Of a DNA stretch of 39,503 nt, positions 32,861 to 39,503 are shown one piece after another. This DNA comes from Fodinibius sp051746985 (GTDB taxonomy: Bacteria > Bacteroidota > Rhodothermia > Balneolales > Balneolaceae), in contig JBNJFP010000029.1 of NCBI GenBank assembly GCA_051746985.1, forward strand, positions 1 to 39,503. The letters are read 5' to 3'. Below the pieces are notes generated by a model. It worked only from the letters and a program-made list of their open reading frames with translations. It ran no database searches and was not told where the DNA came from. The position numbers and the translations under genes are program-made. How positions within the stretch are numbered: the first letter of the stretch is position 1; each line of letters starts with the position of its first letter.

Positions 32861-33697
32861 CTACCACATACCCCCAAAAGTGAATTTGATCTGTGGAGTA
32901 CCAAAATACTTTTGGGCATCATAAAAGGAATTTCGTTCTCCATTTTGGTTACGTTCGATGGGCTCACCTTCATTATTATAACCAAAGGGCTTGTAGGGCT
33001 CCATAAGCTGTAAGCCTTCACTGAAGTAGTAGAAGAAATACCCAAACTCTATAGTGGTTCGAGAATCGAACTTTCTTCCCAGATCTACTCCAACTTTTAA
33101 CGCCCCATTGTATCCCCAGTGAGTCTCCCCTTCACTCCAGCCAGAAAAGAAATCATTTATCCTCTCTACCGGGGCTAAAAAACCATTGGGGGTAACCTGA
33201 AAATCGCGAAACCCATTGGTGTTAGTATCTCTTAGATAGGGATAGGTAAAGGCCAGCGCAGGACCACCGGCAGCACTAACAAAAAACCTTAAATTATCCT
33301 CTACTTGTTGAGCAAATAAACGCTGCTTCACTCCAATTAAGAATGGAAACCCCCATGCTCGCTTATACTTGTTCGGGATAATCTGTTGCCCTGTCAAAAA
33401 GCTTTGGAAATTTTGTTCGCTGGCATCACGAAGCCCCGTCATACCGGTTCGAAACGTTAGTTCAGTATAAGGACCTACCACGCGACCATAGGTTCCACCA
33501 ATACCGAAGCCGAAATTATTCAGTACTACATCAAAACCGATGGCATTATGATACCCTTCCGAAAGAGGTGTCTTGGGTTGAGGTAACTCAATTACATCAG
33601 GTTCTTCAATTTGAGCAATAGCTTTATCGGCATGCAGACTTATAAATAAAACTAAAATAACGACCGGGATTATTCTTCTAAACATAAATGTATCCAT
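32861..33697 (-). CDS. Putative outer-membrane beta-barrel protein
   Basis: A 278-residue exported protein that I cannot assign to a named family. It has a signal peptide (hydrophobic core IIPVVILVLFISL, likely cut after AIA near residue 28), then a short Pro-rich linker and a series of alternating amphipathic strands rich in Gly, Phe and Tyr: GFDVVLNNFGFGIGGTYGRV, YTELTFRTGMTGL, LRFFVSAAGGPALAFTY, TTIEFGYFFYYFS. The last residues are KFTFGG-MW-like with a terminal Trp, the aromatic end that BAM recognises. It thus looks like an eight- to twelve-strand barrel. M5 is an alternative start. It has its own promoter. Confidence 0.8.
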   Translation of the reverse strand: MDTFMFRRIIPVVILVLFISLHADKAIAQIEEPDVIELPQPKTPLSEGYHNAIGFDVVLNNFGFGIGGTYGRVVGPYTELTFRTGMTGLRDASEQNFQSFLTGQQIIPNKYKRAWGFPFLIGVKQRLFAQQVEDNLRFFVSAAGGPALAFTYPYLRDTNTNGFRDFQVTPNGFLAPVERINDFFSGWSEGETHWGYNGALKVGVDLGRKFDSRTTIEFGYFFYYFSEGLQLMEPYKPFGYNNEGEPIERNQNGERNSFYDAQKYFGTPQIKFTFGGMW

Positions 33698-33735
33698 AAA
33701 CTTTTGAGGTGTTATTCAACAACCTGATATAATTA

Positions 33736-33767
33736 AAAAAGTAATATTATAACTTTCGTTCAGCAAA
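33736..33767 (-). promoter_or_regulatory. Promoter of the outer-membrane protein gene
   Basis: On the minus strand TTTG (33767-33764), exactly 20 bases, then TACTTTTT (33743-33736), one mismatch from TAnnTTTG. The start codon lies about 40 bases downstream. Confidence 0.65.
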
Positions 33768-33900
33768 AAAATTATTACTAAGAGATACATCCATAAATAA
33801 ATATCTATCAACCTACAAACAAATTTGACTCTGAGTTAATAAAAACTTTTATTCAGGCTCTTTAGAAGCTAAGCAATTCACCAATAGAAGTTAACATATT

Positions 33901-34293
33901 ATGGCTACTGTAAGCAAGTACCTTGTTTTTGGGCCGGCAGACACACTGCGTAGAATGCCCGAACAGCTCTTTAATGATATAGAGCCAAAGTATCTATACA
34001 AATATAAATCTTCAGAAAGCGGAGACGAGGTTCACGTGGCCGTTTATGAGGAATATGAAAAACAGATAAATGCCAGTGTGACCCTCACATGTATTATTGA
34101 ATATACTGGTAAACAAAATCGGTTTGAACTTAAAAAGACCGGTGGACGAATGGGGTTTCGTGGGAGTTCGCTTGATGAAGAAAAGCGAACAATTGATGAT
34201 GAAGTTACCGATTTTATTTTAGATTTCAGTAAGCGATTCGGTCTCACCATTCAACAGGAAAAAGAACAACAGCCTGAAGAAAACGAGTCATAA
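33901..34293 (+). CDS. Small cytosolic protein of unknown function upstream of prmC
   Basis: A 130-residue protein without signal peptide or membrane helix; I do not recognise the family. The body alternates strands and charged loops (KYLVFGPADTLRRMPEQL, DEVHVAVYEEYEKQINASVT, TCIIEYTGKQNRFELKKTGG, MGFRGSSLDEEKRTIDDEVT) and ends in a helix FILDFSKRFGLTIQ plus an acidic tail. An alpha/beta sandwich of steroidogenic-like or DUF type is conceivable but not shown. The ATG follows an AT-rich leader. prmC starts 18 bases downstream, so the two are probably cotranscribed. It is divergent from the outer-membrane protein gene. Confidence 0.8.
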   Translation: MATVSKYLVFGPADTLRRMPEQLFNDIEPKYLYKYKSSESGDEVHVAVYEEYEKQINASVTLTCIIEYTGKQNRFELKKTGGRMGFRGSSLDEEKRTIDDEVTDFILDFSKRFGLTIQQEKEQQPEENES

Positions 34294-34311
34294 TAATTTT
34301 TCAACTCTATT

Positions 34312-35175
34312 ATGAGTACCAAGGTTGATGAGTGGACGGTATTGTCCATGCTGGAATGGGGAACGGATTTTTTTGAACAAAAAAATGTTCCCGATCCCCG
34401 ACACAGTATTGAGTGGCTTTTGGCCGAAACCTTGGACATTAAGCGGCTGGACCTATATTTAAGATATGACCGTCCGCTATCTCCACGTGAGCTTGATACT
34501 TTGCGTCCACTCGTTAAGCGAAGGGCCAAACATGAGCCTCTGCAGTACATAGTGGGTTATACCGATTTTATGAATGCTCATATATCGGTTAATGAACATG
34601 TGCTCATCCCACGTATCGAAACCGAGCAGCTCGTCGAAATAATGTTAGATAATCACGCGGCAAAAGACCAGCTATCCGTCTTTGATATTGGCACGGGGTC
34701 GGGTTGTATTCCCATCGCGCTTAAAATGGAGCAACCTTCGTGGCGGCTTTCGGCAATTGATATTTCTTCCCAAGCCCTTGAGCTGGCTCGCGAAAATGCC
34801 AAACACAATAAGGTTGAAGTTCAATTTTCGGAAGGTGATATCTTAGATCATAAAACCATTGACCAACAGGGAGATATTGATATCATTGTTTCCAATCCCC
34901 CGTACATCACTGCCGATGAAAAAAAATTGCTTGAACCACAGGTAAAAGATTACGAACCTGCCGAAGCACTATTTTTCGATGATCTCGAAAAGATGTATGG
35001 CAGCATTATCGATTTTGCCCATAAAAATCTTTCTGGCAATGGCTTCCTGTACCTGGAACTACATGAACAATACGGGGCTAAAATCCTCGAGCTTTTTGAC
35101 CAACATTTGTGGTCTGCGGAACTCAAAAGTGACTATGATAAGAAACCTCGATTTATCATAGCAAAACGCTGCTGA
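34312..35175 (+). CDS. prmC: Release factor glutamine methyltransferase
   Basis: PrmC (HemK) methylates the Gln of the GGQ motif in release factors RF1 and RF2, which strengthens termination. The 287-residue protein has the N-terminal helical domain, the QYIVGYTDFMNAHISVNEHVLIPRIET substrate segment (in part), the SAM motif FDIGTGSGCIPIALKM and the catalytic NPPYI (about 202-206). Length is normal. It is the last gene before the oriC candidate. Confidence 0.96.
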   Translation: MSTKVDEWTVLSMLEWGTDFFEQKNVPDPRHSIEWLLAETLDIKRLDLYLRYDRPLSPRELDTLRPLVKRRAKHEPLQYIVGYTDFMNAHISVNEHVLIPRIETEQLVEIMLDNHAAKDQLSVFDIGTGSGCIPIALKMEQPSWRLSAIDISSQALELARENAKHNKVEVQFSEGDILDHKTIDQQGDIDIIVSNPPYITADEKKLLEPQVKDYEPAEALFFDDLEKMYGSIIDFAHKNLSGNGFLYLELHEQYGAKILELFDQHLWSAELKSDYDKKPRFIIAKRC

Positions 35176-35569
35176 CACTCTATTTTCACACCTTTTTTTA
35201 AGACCATCTTCTCCTTTTAAAACTTAAAAGCTTTCTAATGTTTATTTGTGGAAAACTTGTGGAAAACTTTTTTTATCTCAAGTTTCCCATGTTCCCTCAA
35301 GGTAAAATCTTTGTTAGCAGATCATTATGTACTGTCAAGTGTTATTTGATAGAAATGTGTATAAAATGCTAAGTCACTGAGCAGCATGCATTTAAAATGT
35401 TTAGAGCAATGTGGATAACTTTTATCAAATCCGGTAATATTTTTTTGACATCTGCCTTTGAAATTATCATCTTCGTTCCACGCAATTAGGGGCAACACAC
35501 AAAGCGTGTGGATAACTATAAGACTTCACGGTCAATAACAGATAAAACTTTAGAGGAGGTTAAGGGACG
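35176..35569. other. Candidate chromosomal replication origin (oriC) between prmC and dnaA
   Basis: This 394-base AT-rich gap holds no gene. It contains two perfect DnaA boxes TGTGGATAA (35410-35418 and 35507-35515) and three one-mismatch boxes: TGTGGAAAA at 35247-35255 and at 35258-35266, and TGTGTATAA at 35356-35364. All five have the same orientation, and the first pair is spaced 11 bases, one helical turn. T-rich tracts at 35267-35274 and 35431-35446 are candidate unwinding sites. Position directly upstream of dnaA is the classical oriC location. The dnaA promoter must lie here too; boxes near it suggest DnaA autoregulation. Confidence 0.8.
35552..35560 (+). promoter_or_regulatory. Strong Shine-Dalgarno deciding the TTG start of dnaA
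   Basis: AGAGGAGGT lies about ten bases before TTG at 35570. It is the best Shine-Dalgarno in the window, where most genes have weak or no sites, and it supports the rare start codon. Confidence 0.75.
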
Positions 35570-37021
35570 TTGAGTAAAATTTCTTCCGAGACTGCGTGGG
35601 AGCAGTGTTTAGAAATTATTAAAGATAATATTAGCTATCAGAAGTATAAGTCGTGGTTTGAACCTATCGAACCTGTTAAGCTTGAAAGCAACACCCTTAC
35701 CATTCAGGTTCCCAGCCAATTCTGGTACGAGTGGTTAGAAGAGCATTATTATGGAATGTTGCGATCGACATTAGCTAAAGTATTGGGAGAAGATGGAAAA
35801 CTGGAGTACTCAGTAGTACTCGAAAAGTCTGACAATAATACCGACAACCGCTCTGTTCGATTACCGCAACGTCCCATGCCACCAGAAAACAACCAGGGGC
35901 AAGAAATTAAAAGCTATTCGGAATATAGTCCCGGAAAAATCGAGAATCCTTTTGTGATTCCGGGCATTCAAAAAACAAAAATCGATTCAAACCTTAATTC
36001 CAGCTACGTTTTTGATCGTTATATTGAAGGCGACTGCAACCGATTGGCTCGGTCTGCTGCCATGGCTATCGCAGAAAATCCAGGTAGCAGCTCATTTAAT
36101 CCCTTCTTTATTTATGGGGGCACGGGCCTTGGTAAAACGCACCTCATCCAAAGCATTGGCAACCAGGTAAAACAGGAGCACGGCAACGAGCTGGCAGTCC
36201 TATATATATCATCCGAAAGTTTTACCAATGAATTCGTACAGGCCATCCGCAACAACAGGGCCAGCGAGTTTACCATGTTTTATCGGCAGATTGATGTTTT
36301 GATTGTAGATGACATCCAGTTTTTTAGCGGTAAGGAAAAAACACAGGAGGAGTTCTTCCATATTTTTAATGCCCTGCACCAAGATGGTAAACAAATTATT
36401 TTAAGCAGTGATCGTGCCCCACGTGAGATTCCCGATATTGAGGAACGCCTTATTTCTCGGTTTAGCTGGGGACTTAGTGCCGACCTGCAGGTTCCGGAGT
36501 ATGAAACACGATATGCAATTTTGGAGCGAAAGGCTTCTGACAATGGAATTGAGCTATCTCACCAAGTGCTTGAATTTATTGCTCACAATTTTAAATCGAA
36601 TGTGCGCGATCTTGAAGGGGCTATAATCAAACTGCTGGCTTTTGCTTCACTGCAGCATGTAGATGAAATTGAGCCGCAAATGGCCAAACGCGTACTCAAG
36701 GATATGATCCAGGAGTCGCAAACAAGCATCTCTATTGAACAGATTCAGGATTATGTTTGTGATTACTTTGGCATTGATACCAATAAAGTTCGCGAAAAAA
36801 CCCGCAAGCAGGAAATTGTGGAAGCGCGACAAATAGCGATGTATCTATCCAAACAGTTTACCGATTCGAGTCTTAAAACGATTGGGCTGCATTTTGGCGG
36901 GCGCGATCATTCGACGGTCATCCATGCAATTTCGACGGTGGAAGAGCGCATGCAAACAACAGCTAAGCACAAACGCATCGTTGAGGAGCTTCACCAGAAG
37001 ATCGAAGTATCAACCTTGTAA
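35570..37021 (+). CDS. dnaA: Chromosomal replication initiator DnaA
   Basis: DnaA binds DnaA boxes at oriC, melts the duplex and loads helicase. The 483-residue protein has domain I (AWEQCLEIIKDNISYQKYKS, about 9-28), a variable linker, the start of domain III NLNSSYVFDRYIEGDCN, Walker A GGTGLGKTH (about 182-190), Walker B VLIVDDIQFF, sensor/box VII region RLISRFSWGL, and the domain IV signature GGRDHSTVIHA (about 443-453). The start is TTG with a strong ribosome site. It heads a run dnaA-folB-folK-dNK; dnaN is not next to it. Confidence 0.98.
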   Translation: MSKISSETAWEQCLEIIKDNISYQKYKSWFEPIEPVKLESNTLTIQVPSQFWYEWLEEHYYGMLRSTLAKVLGEDGKLEYSVVLEKSDNNTDNRSVRLPQRPMPPENNQGQEIKSYSEYSPGKIENPFVIPGIQKTKIDSNLNSSYVFDRYIEGDCNRLARSAAMAIAENPGSSSFNPFFIYGGTGLGKTHLIQSIGNQVKQEHGNELAVLYISSESFTNEFVQAIRNNRASEFTMFYRQIDVLIVDDIQFFSGKEKTQEEFFHIFNALHQDGKQIILSSDRAPREIPDIEERLISRFSWGLSADLQVPEYETRYAILERKASDNGIELSHQVLEFIAHNFKSNVRDLEGAIIKLLAFASLQHVDEIEPQMAKRVLKDMIQESQTSISIEQIQDYVCDYFGIDTNKVREKTRKQEIVEARQIAMYLSKQFTDSSLKTIGLHFGGRDHSTVIHAISTVEERMQTTAKHKRIVEELHQKIEVSTL

Positions 37022-37023
37022 TT

Positions 37024-37383
37024 ATGGATCGGCTGACGCTTAAAGGACTTCAATATCGGGGTTACCACGGCTTCCACGAATGGGAACGTGATGAGGGCAA
37101 CGACTTTGAAGTGGACCTCGTATTTTCGGCCAATCTGCAGCTGGCTGGCGAACGGGATAGCCTTCGTGATACGATTGATTATCAAAAAGCAGAAACCATC
37201 GTGCGGAAAGTAATGAAAGGTCCGTCCGTTAAATTGATTGAAACTCTGGCGAAACAAATGGGCGATAAGCTTTTTCGACGTTTCCCAAAAGCCGATGCGC
37301 TACAGGTTTCGGTGCGTAAGCTCGCTCCTCCTCTGGAAACTAAAACAGCGTATTCTGAGATCTGTATGCAATGGCAACGGTAG
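37024..37383 (+). CDS. folB: Dihydroneopterin aldolase
   Basis: FolB cleaves dihydroneopterin to 6-hydroxymethyl-dihydropterin and glycolaldehyde in folate synthesis. The 119-residue length is normal. LTLKGLQYRGYHGFHEWERDEG holds the conserved GxHG-like stretch, and DTIDYQKAETIV and VKLIETLAKQMGD are the family motifs with the active-site Glu. It starts two bases after dnaA and overlaps folK by 13 bases, a folB-folK pair acting in successive steps. Confidence 0.95.
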   Translation: MDRLTLKGLQYRGYHGFHEWERDEGNDFEVDLVFSANLQLAGERDSLRDTIDYQKAETIVRKVMKGPSVKLIETLAKQMGDKLFRRFPKADALQVSVRKLAPPLETKTAYSEICMQWQR

Positions 37384-37859
37384 TAGTAGCACTTGGATCG
37401 AATGTGGGAGACCGGCATCAACACCTGCGTGATGCGGCGGTATTTCTTCAAGAGCTATCGGAAACGCCTCTCCAGCAATCTTCCATTTATATTACCGAAC
37501 CGGTGGGACCTTCTACGCGCGATTTCTATAATGCCGTGGTAGTGCTAACAACGGAACAGGAACCGGCACCGCTGATAAATAAATTCAAAACGTTTGAACA
37601 AGAGCATGGCCGCACCGCCGACCAACCCAAGTGGAGTGCACGCACGATCGATCTCGATATTATTTCGTATGACGACTTGGTGATTCAAACGGATACCCTT
37701 ATTATTCCGCATCCTGAATATCACAAGCGACTTTTTGTGTTGGCACCGCTGGCAGAAGTTATGCCGGAATGGAAGGATCCTAAGACAACCACTTCCATTA
37801 CACAGCTTATGGAAACAGCCCCCGGATTGCGGTTAGAACAAACAGATCTACGTTGGTAA
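37371..37859 (+). CDS. folK: 6-hydroxymethyl-7,8-dihydropterin pyrophosphokinase
   Basis: FolK transfers pyrophosphate from ATP to 6-hydroxymethyl-dihydropterin, the step after FolB. The 162-residue protein starts VVVALGSNVGDRHQHLRDA (the GSNxGD motif), has SIYITEPVGPSTRDFYNAVV and the signature KWSARTIDLDIISYDD, whose acidic residues bind magnesium, followed by IIPHPEYHKRLFVLAPLAEV. Its ATG lies within the folB tail, so translation is likely coupled. The deoxynucleoside kinase gene follows two bases on. Confidence 0.96.
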   Translation: MATVVVALGSNVGDRHQHLRDAAVFLQELSETPLQQSSIYITEPVGPSTRDFYNAVVVLTTEQEPAPLINKFKTFEQEHGRTADQPKWSARTIDLDIISYDDLVIQTDTLIIPHPEYHKRLFVLAPLAEVMPEWKDPKTTTSITQLMETAPGLRLEQTDLRW

Positions 37860-37861
37860 CT

Positions 37862-38503
37862 ATGGAAAATGAGTTCGATTTTATCGCTATTGAAGGCGTT
37901 ATTGGCGTTGGTAAAACTTCGCTGGCCAAACTCCTTACCGAACGTCACAACGCGCGGCTGGTTCTGGAACAGTTTGATGAAAATCCTTTTTTACCCAAGT
38001 TTTATAAAGATCGCGAGCGATATGCTTTTCCTACCCAGATGTCGTTTTTAGCCAGCCGATTTCAGCAACAGCAAGAGATGCTCAGCAAGGATCTTTTTCA
38101 GCAAATGACGATCTCGGACTATATTTTTGAAAAGGATCGCATTTTTGCCCGCCTTAACCTCGAGGATGATGAACTGGCGCTATACGACTCTATCTTTAAT
38201 ATCATGGCGGGGATCTCGGCACAGCCCGATCTGGTTATCTACCTGCAATCTAATGTGGACCGACTGATGCAAAATATCAAGGAGCGCAACCGTGATTATG
38301 AGCGCGATATCTCGCGATCGTATTTGCAGGAACTAAGCGACGCTTATAATCATTTCTTTTATCACTACAATAAATCCCCTCTGATGATCATTAATACATC
38401 AGAGATTGATTTCGTTAGTAATGAAAAACACTTAGATTATATCGAAGAACAAATTTTTAATCAGCCTATTCGCGGCAACACGCATATCCACATTACCGAC
38501 TAA
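37862..38503 (+). CDS. Deoxynucleoside kinase (deoxyadenosine/deoxyguanosine type)
   Basis: A 213-residue P-loop kinase that phosphorylates deoxynucleosides for salvage. The P-loop is IEGVIGVGKTSLAKLL (about 9-24), followed by the acidic substrate contact LEQFDENPFLPKFYKD, SDYIFEKDRIFARLNL with the DR-like catalytic region, and the lid ERNRDYERDISRSYLQEL. These are dNK/dGK family traits; the base specificity is not readable. The frame is open from a TTG at 37853, but the ATG at 37862, two bases after folK, is the natural start. The folK-dNK pairing recurs in Bacteroidota. Confidence 0.92.
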   Translation: MENEFDFIAIEGVIGVGKTSLAKLLTERHNARLVLEQFDENPFLPKFYKDRERYAFPTQMSFLASRFQQQQEMLSKDLFQQMTISDYIFEKDRIFARLNLEDDELALYDSIFNIMAGISAQPDLVIYLQSNVDRLMQNIKERNRDYERDISRSYLQELSDAYNHFFYHYNKSPLMIINTSEIDFVSNEKHLDYIEEQIFNQPIRGNTHIHITD

Positions 38504-38508
38504 CATTA

Positions 38509-38772
38509 ATGATTTTTCGTACGCTCTTATTTTTCCTGTTGATGTATTTGCTTATTAAGCTCATCAGCCGCTTTTTTTTACCTTCTGATAAGAAACAGCA
38601 ACACAGTAGCGGTTCTGGCTTTTTCTATAAGATGTATCAACAGCAACAACATCAACAAAACAGGGATTCTCAATCTACGGCTCATGGTCAGAAACGGTTC
38701 GACCAAATTGAGGAAGCCGAGTTTGAAGATGTTACTGATGAGGAAAAAACATCCTCGGAATCATCTGATTAA
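38509..38772 (+). CDS. Small membrane-anchored protein, DUF4834-like
   Basis: An 87-residue protein with an N-terminal transmembrane helix (FRTLLFFLLMYLLIKLISRF, residues 3-22), a Ser/Gln/His-rich low-complexity middle (QQQQHQQN) and an acidic end with EEAEFEDVTDEE. This pattern matches DUF4834 proteins of Bacteroidota, whose function is unknown. It starts five bases after the kinase and is probably the last gene of the dnaA transcript. Confidence 0.75.
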   Translation: MIFRTLLFFLLMYLLIKLISRFFLPSDKKQQHSSGSGFFYKMYQQQQHQQNRDSQSTAHGQKRFDQIEEAEFEDVTDEEKTSSESSD

Positions 38773-38795
38773 CGCTTTAACATTCCTTATCTTTG
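38764..38795 (+). promoter_or_regulatory. Promoter of the TPR gene
   Basis: TCTG (38764-38767), exactly 20 bases, then TATCTTTG (38788-38795), a full match to the TAnnTTTG -7 box. It overlaps the end of the DUF4834 gene and supports the ATG at 38847 as start. Confidence 0.65.
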
Positions 38796-38846
38796 GACGC
38801 GTTATAGAAATTGAATTGTACCAACTCAACAAAGCAACTATTTCTC

Positions 38847-39389
38847 ATGAAATATGAAGATCAATTAGAAGAAGGGTTATCCCTACTCCGCGAGGGTGAC
38901 TTTGATCATGCCCTGGATATTGCTCATCAGCTCCAGAAAAAAAAGCCTGAGTATGCCGATGGCTTTCATTTAGAAGGGCTCGTATTCCAGAAGCTTAACC
39001 AATGGGAGAAAAGTATTGAAGCACTGGAGAAAGCCATCAACCTTGAAGAAGAACATAGTGGCTACTACAACCTGCGCGGCTTCGCCAATATGCAACTCGA
39101 AAATCTGGATCAGGCCATCGAAGATTTTGACAAGGCTATTGACCTGGATGATTCTCCAGCCGCCCACCGCAATAAGGTGCTATATATGATTATGAACGGA
39201 GAAGCTGCCAAAGCCAATGAGTATTTGCTCAATCGCATCAAACAAAATCCCAAAGATGTTGAGAATTGGATCTTGATGGGTGACTTGCTGCAGCGCGCCG
39301 GACAAGATGAAAAGGCCATAGGCTTTTACCAGCAAGCCCGCAAAATAGATCCGGATAACGAATATATTAAAGAGCAACTCGGTGAGTAG
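38847..39389 (+). CDS. Tetratricopeptide-repeat protein
   Basis: A 180-residue soluble protein built of about five TPR units: EDQLEEGLSLLREGDFDHAL, then HLEGLVFQKLNQWEKSIEAL, YYNLRGFANMQLENLDQAIE, a weaker KVLYMIMNGEAAKANEYLL unit, and NWILMGDLLQRAGQDEKAIG. The W/L-G-Y-A-P-like pattern is clear. TPR proteins are scaffolds; the partner is unknown. No signal peptide is seen. The frame is open from a TTG at 38811, but the ATG at 38847 fits the promoter and the repeat start better. Confidence 0.88.
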   Translation: MKYEDQLEEGLSLLREGDFDHALDIAHQLQKKKPEYADGFHLEGLVFQKLNQWEKSIEALEKAINLEEEHSGYYNLRGFANMQLENLDQAIEDFDKAIDLDDSPAAHRNKVLYMIMNGEAAKANEYLLNRIKQNPKDVENWILMGDLLQRAGQDEKAIGFYQQARKIDPDNEYIKEQLGE

Positions 39390-39417
39390 CTCACCTATAA
39401 ATTTTGCATAGATTTCG

Positions 39418-39449
39418 TTTCAAATTATCGGGATTAACCCCTATATTTG
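39418..39449 (+). promoter_or_regulatory. Promoter for a gene beyond the right edge
   Basis: TTTC (39418-39421), exactly 20 bases, then TATATTTG (39442-39449), a full -7 match. The following 54 bases contain no complete gene; an ATG occurs as the very last three bases but cannot be judged. Confidence 0.6.
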
Positions 39450-39503
39450 AGGCCGCAGAAACAACCTCTGTAATTTTATCAAAGCTCAGTACGCTTTGAT
39501 ATG

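Noticed and set aside
37853..37861. TTG start for the deoxynucleoside kinase
   Set aside because: It lies within the folK tail; the ATG at 37862 begins the conserved protein.

Overview
The window reads as a chromosomal, mostly housekeeping stretch of a bacterium in the Bacteroidota/Rhodothermota/Balneolota group, with Balneolaceae-like as the best guess. The evidence is: promoters of the Bacteroidota type (TTTG, about 20 bases, TAnnTTTG) before several genes; mostly weak Shine-Dalgarno sites; a DUF4834-type membrane protein; an outer-membrane barrel protein ending in an aromatic residue; a long IspH; and moderate GC. Species cannot be named from sequence reading alone.

Left part (1-3663, minus strand): a tRNA-Thr(TGT), Tyr(GTA), Gly(TCC), Thr(GGT), tuf operon, in the same gene order as the E. 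coli tufB operon, then a queA-ispD-ispF-dedA operon behind a textbook promoter. A degenerate tRNA-Ser-like fragment lies at about 3676. From 3870 to 13945 and on to 15104 the genes are on the plus strand: a secreted protein of unknown function, a LytR_C-domain protein, rsfS, an overlapping lipoprotein gene, a D-2-hydroxyacid dehydrogenase, a giant polytopic NtrY-like histidine kinase, a MATE exporter, and a tight three-gene operon for a type III polyketide synthase, a methyltransferase and a flavin hydroxylase. That operon is the main secondary-metabolism signal here, and it matches the enzyme set of the Streptomyces srsABC phenolic-lipid operon.

Middle part: a GAF/HisKA_2 histidine kinase and aconitase on the minus strand; then rplM-rpsI-rpsB-tsf (with a structured RNA leader before rpsB and a strong terminator after tsf), pyrH-frr, smc and ispH on the plus strand. 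A minus-strand block follows: eno, recF, dciA-like (DUF721) and a YbbR-domain gene, with an outer-membrane protein gene upstream of eno.

Right part: a small unknown gene and prmC, then a 394-base AT-rich gap with two perfect DnaA boxes and three near matches, all in one orientation. This is a convincing oriC candidate. It is followed by dnaA (TTG start, strong Shine-Dalgarno), folB, folK, a deoxynucleoside kinase, DUF4834 and a TPR protein. dnaN is absent and recF lies about 4 kb away on the other strand, so the classical dnaA-dnaN-recF cluster is broken up. No CRISPR array, insertion sequence, prophage or obvious defence system was seen.
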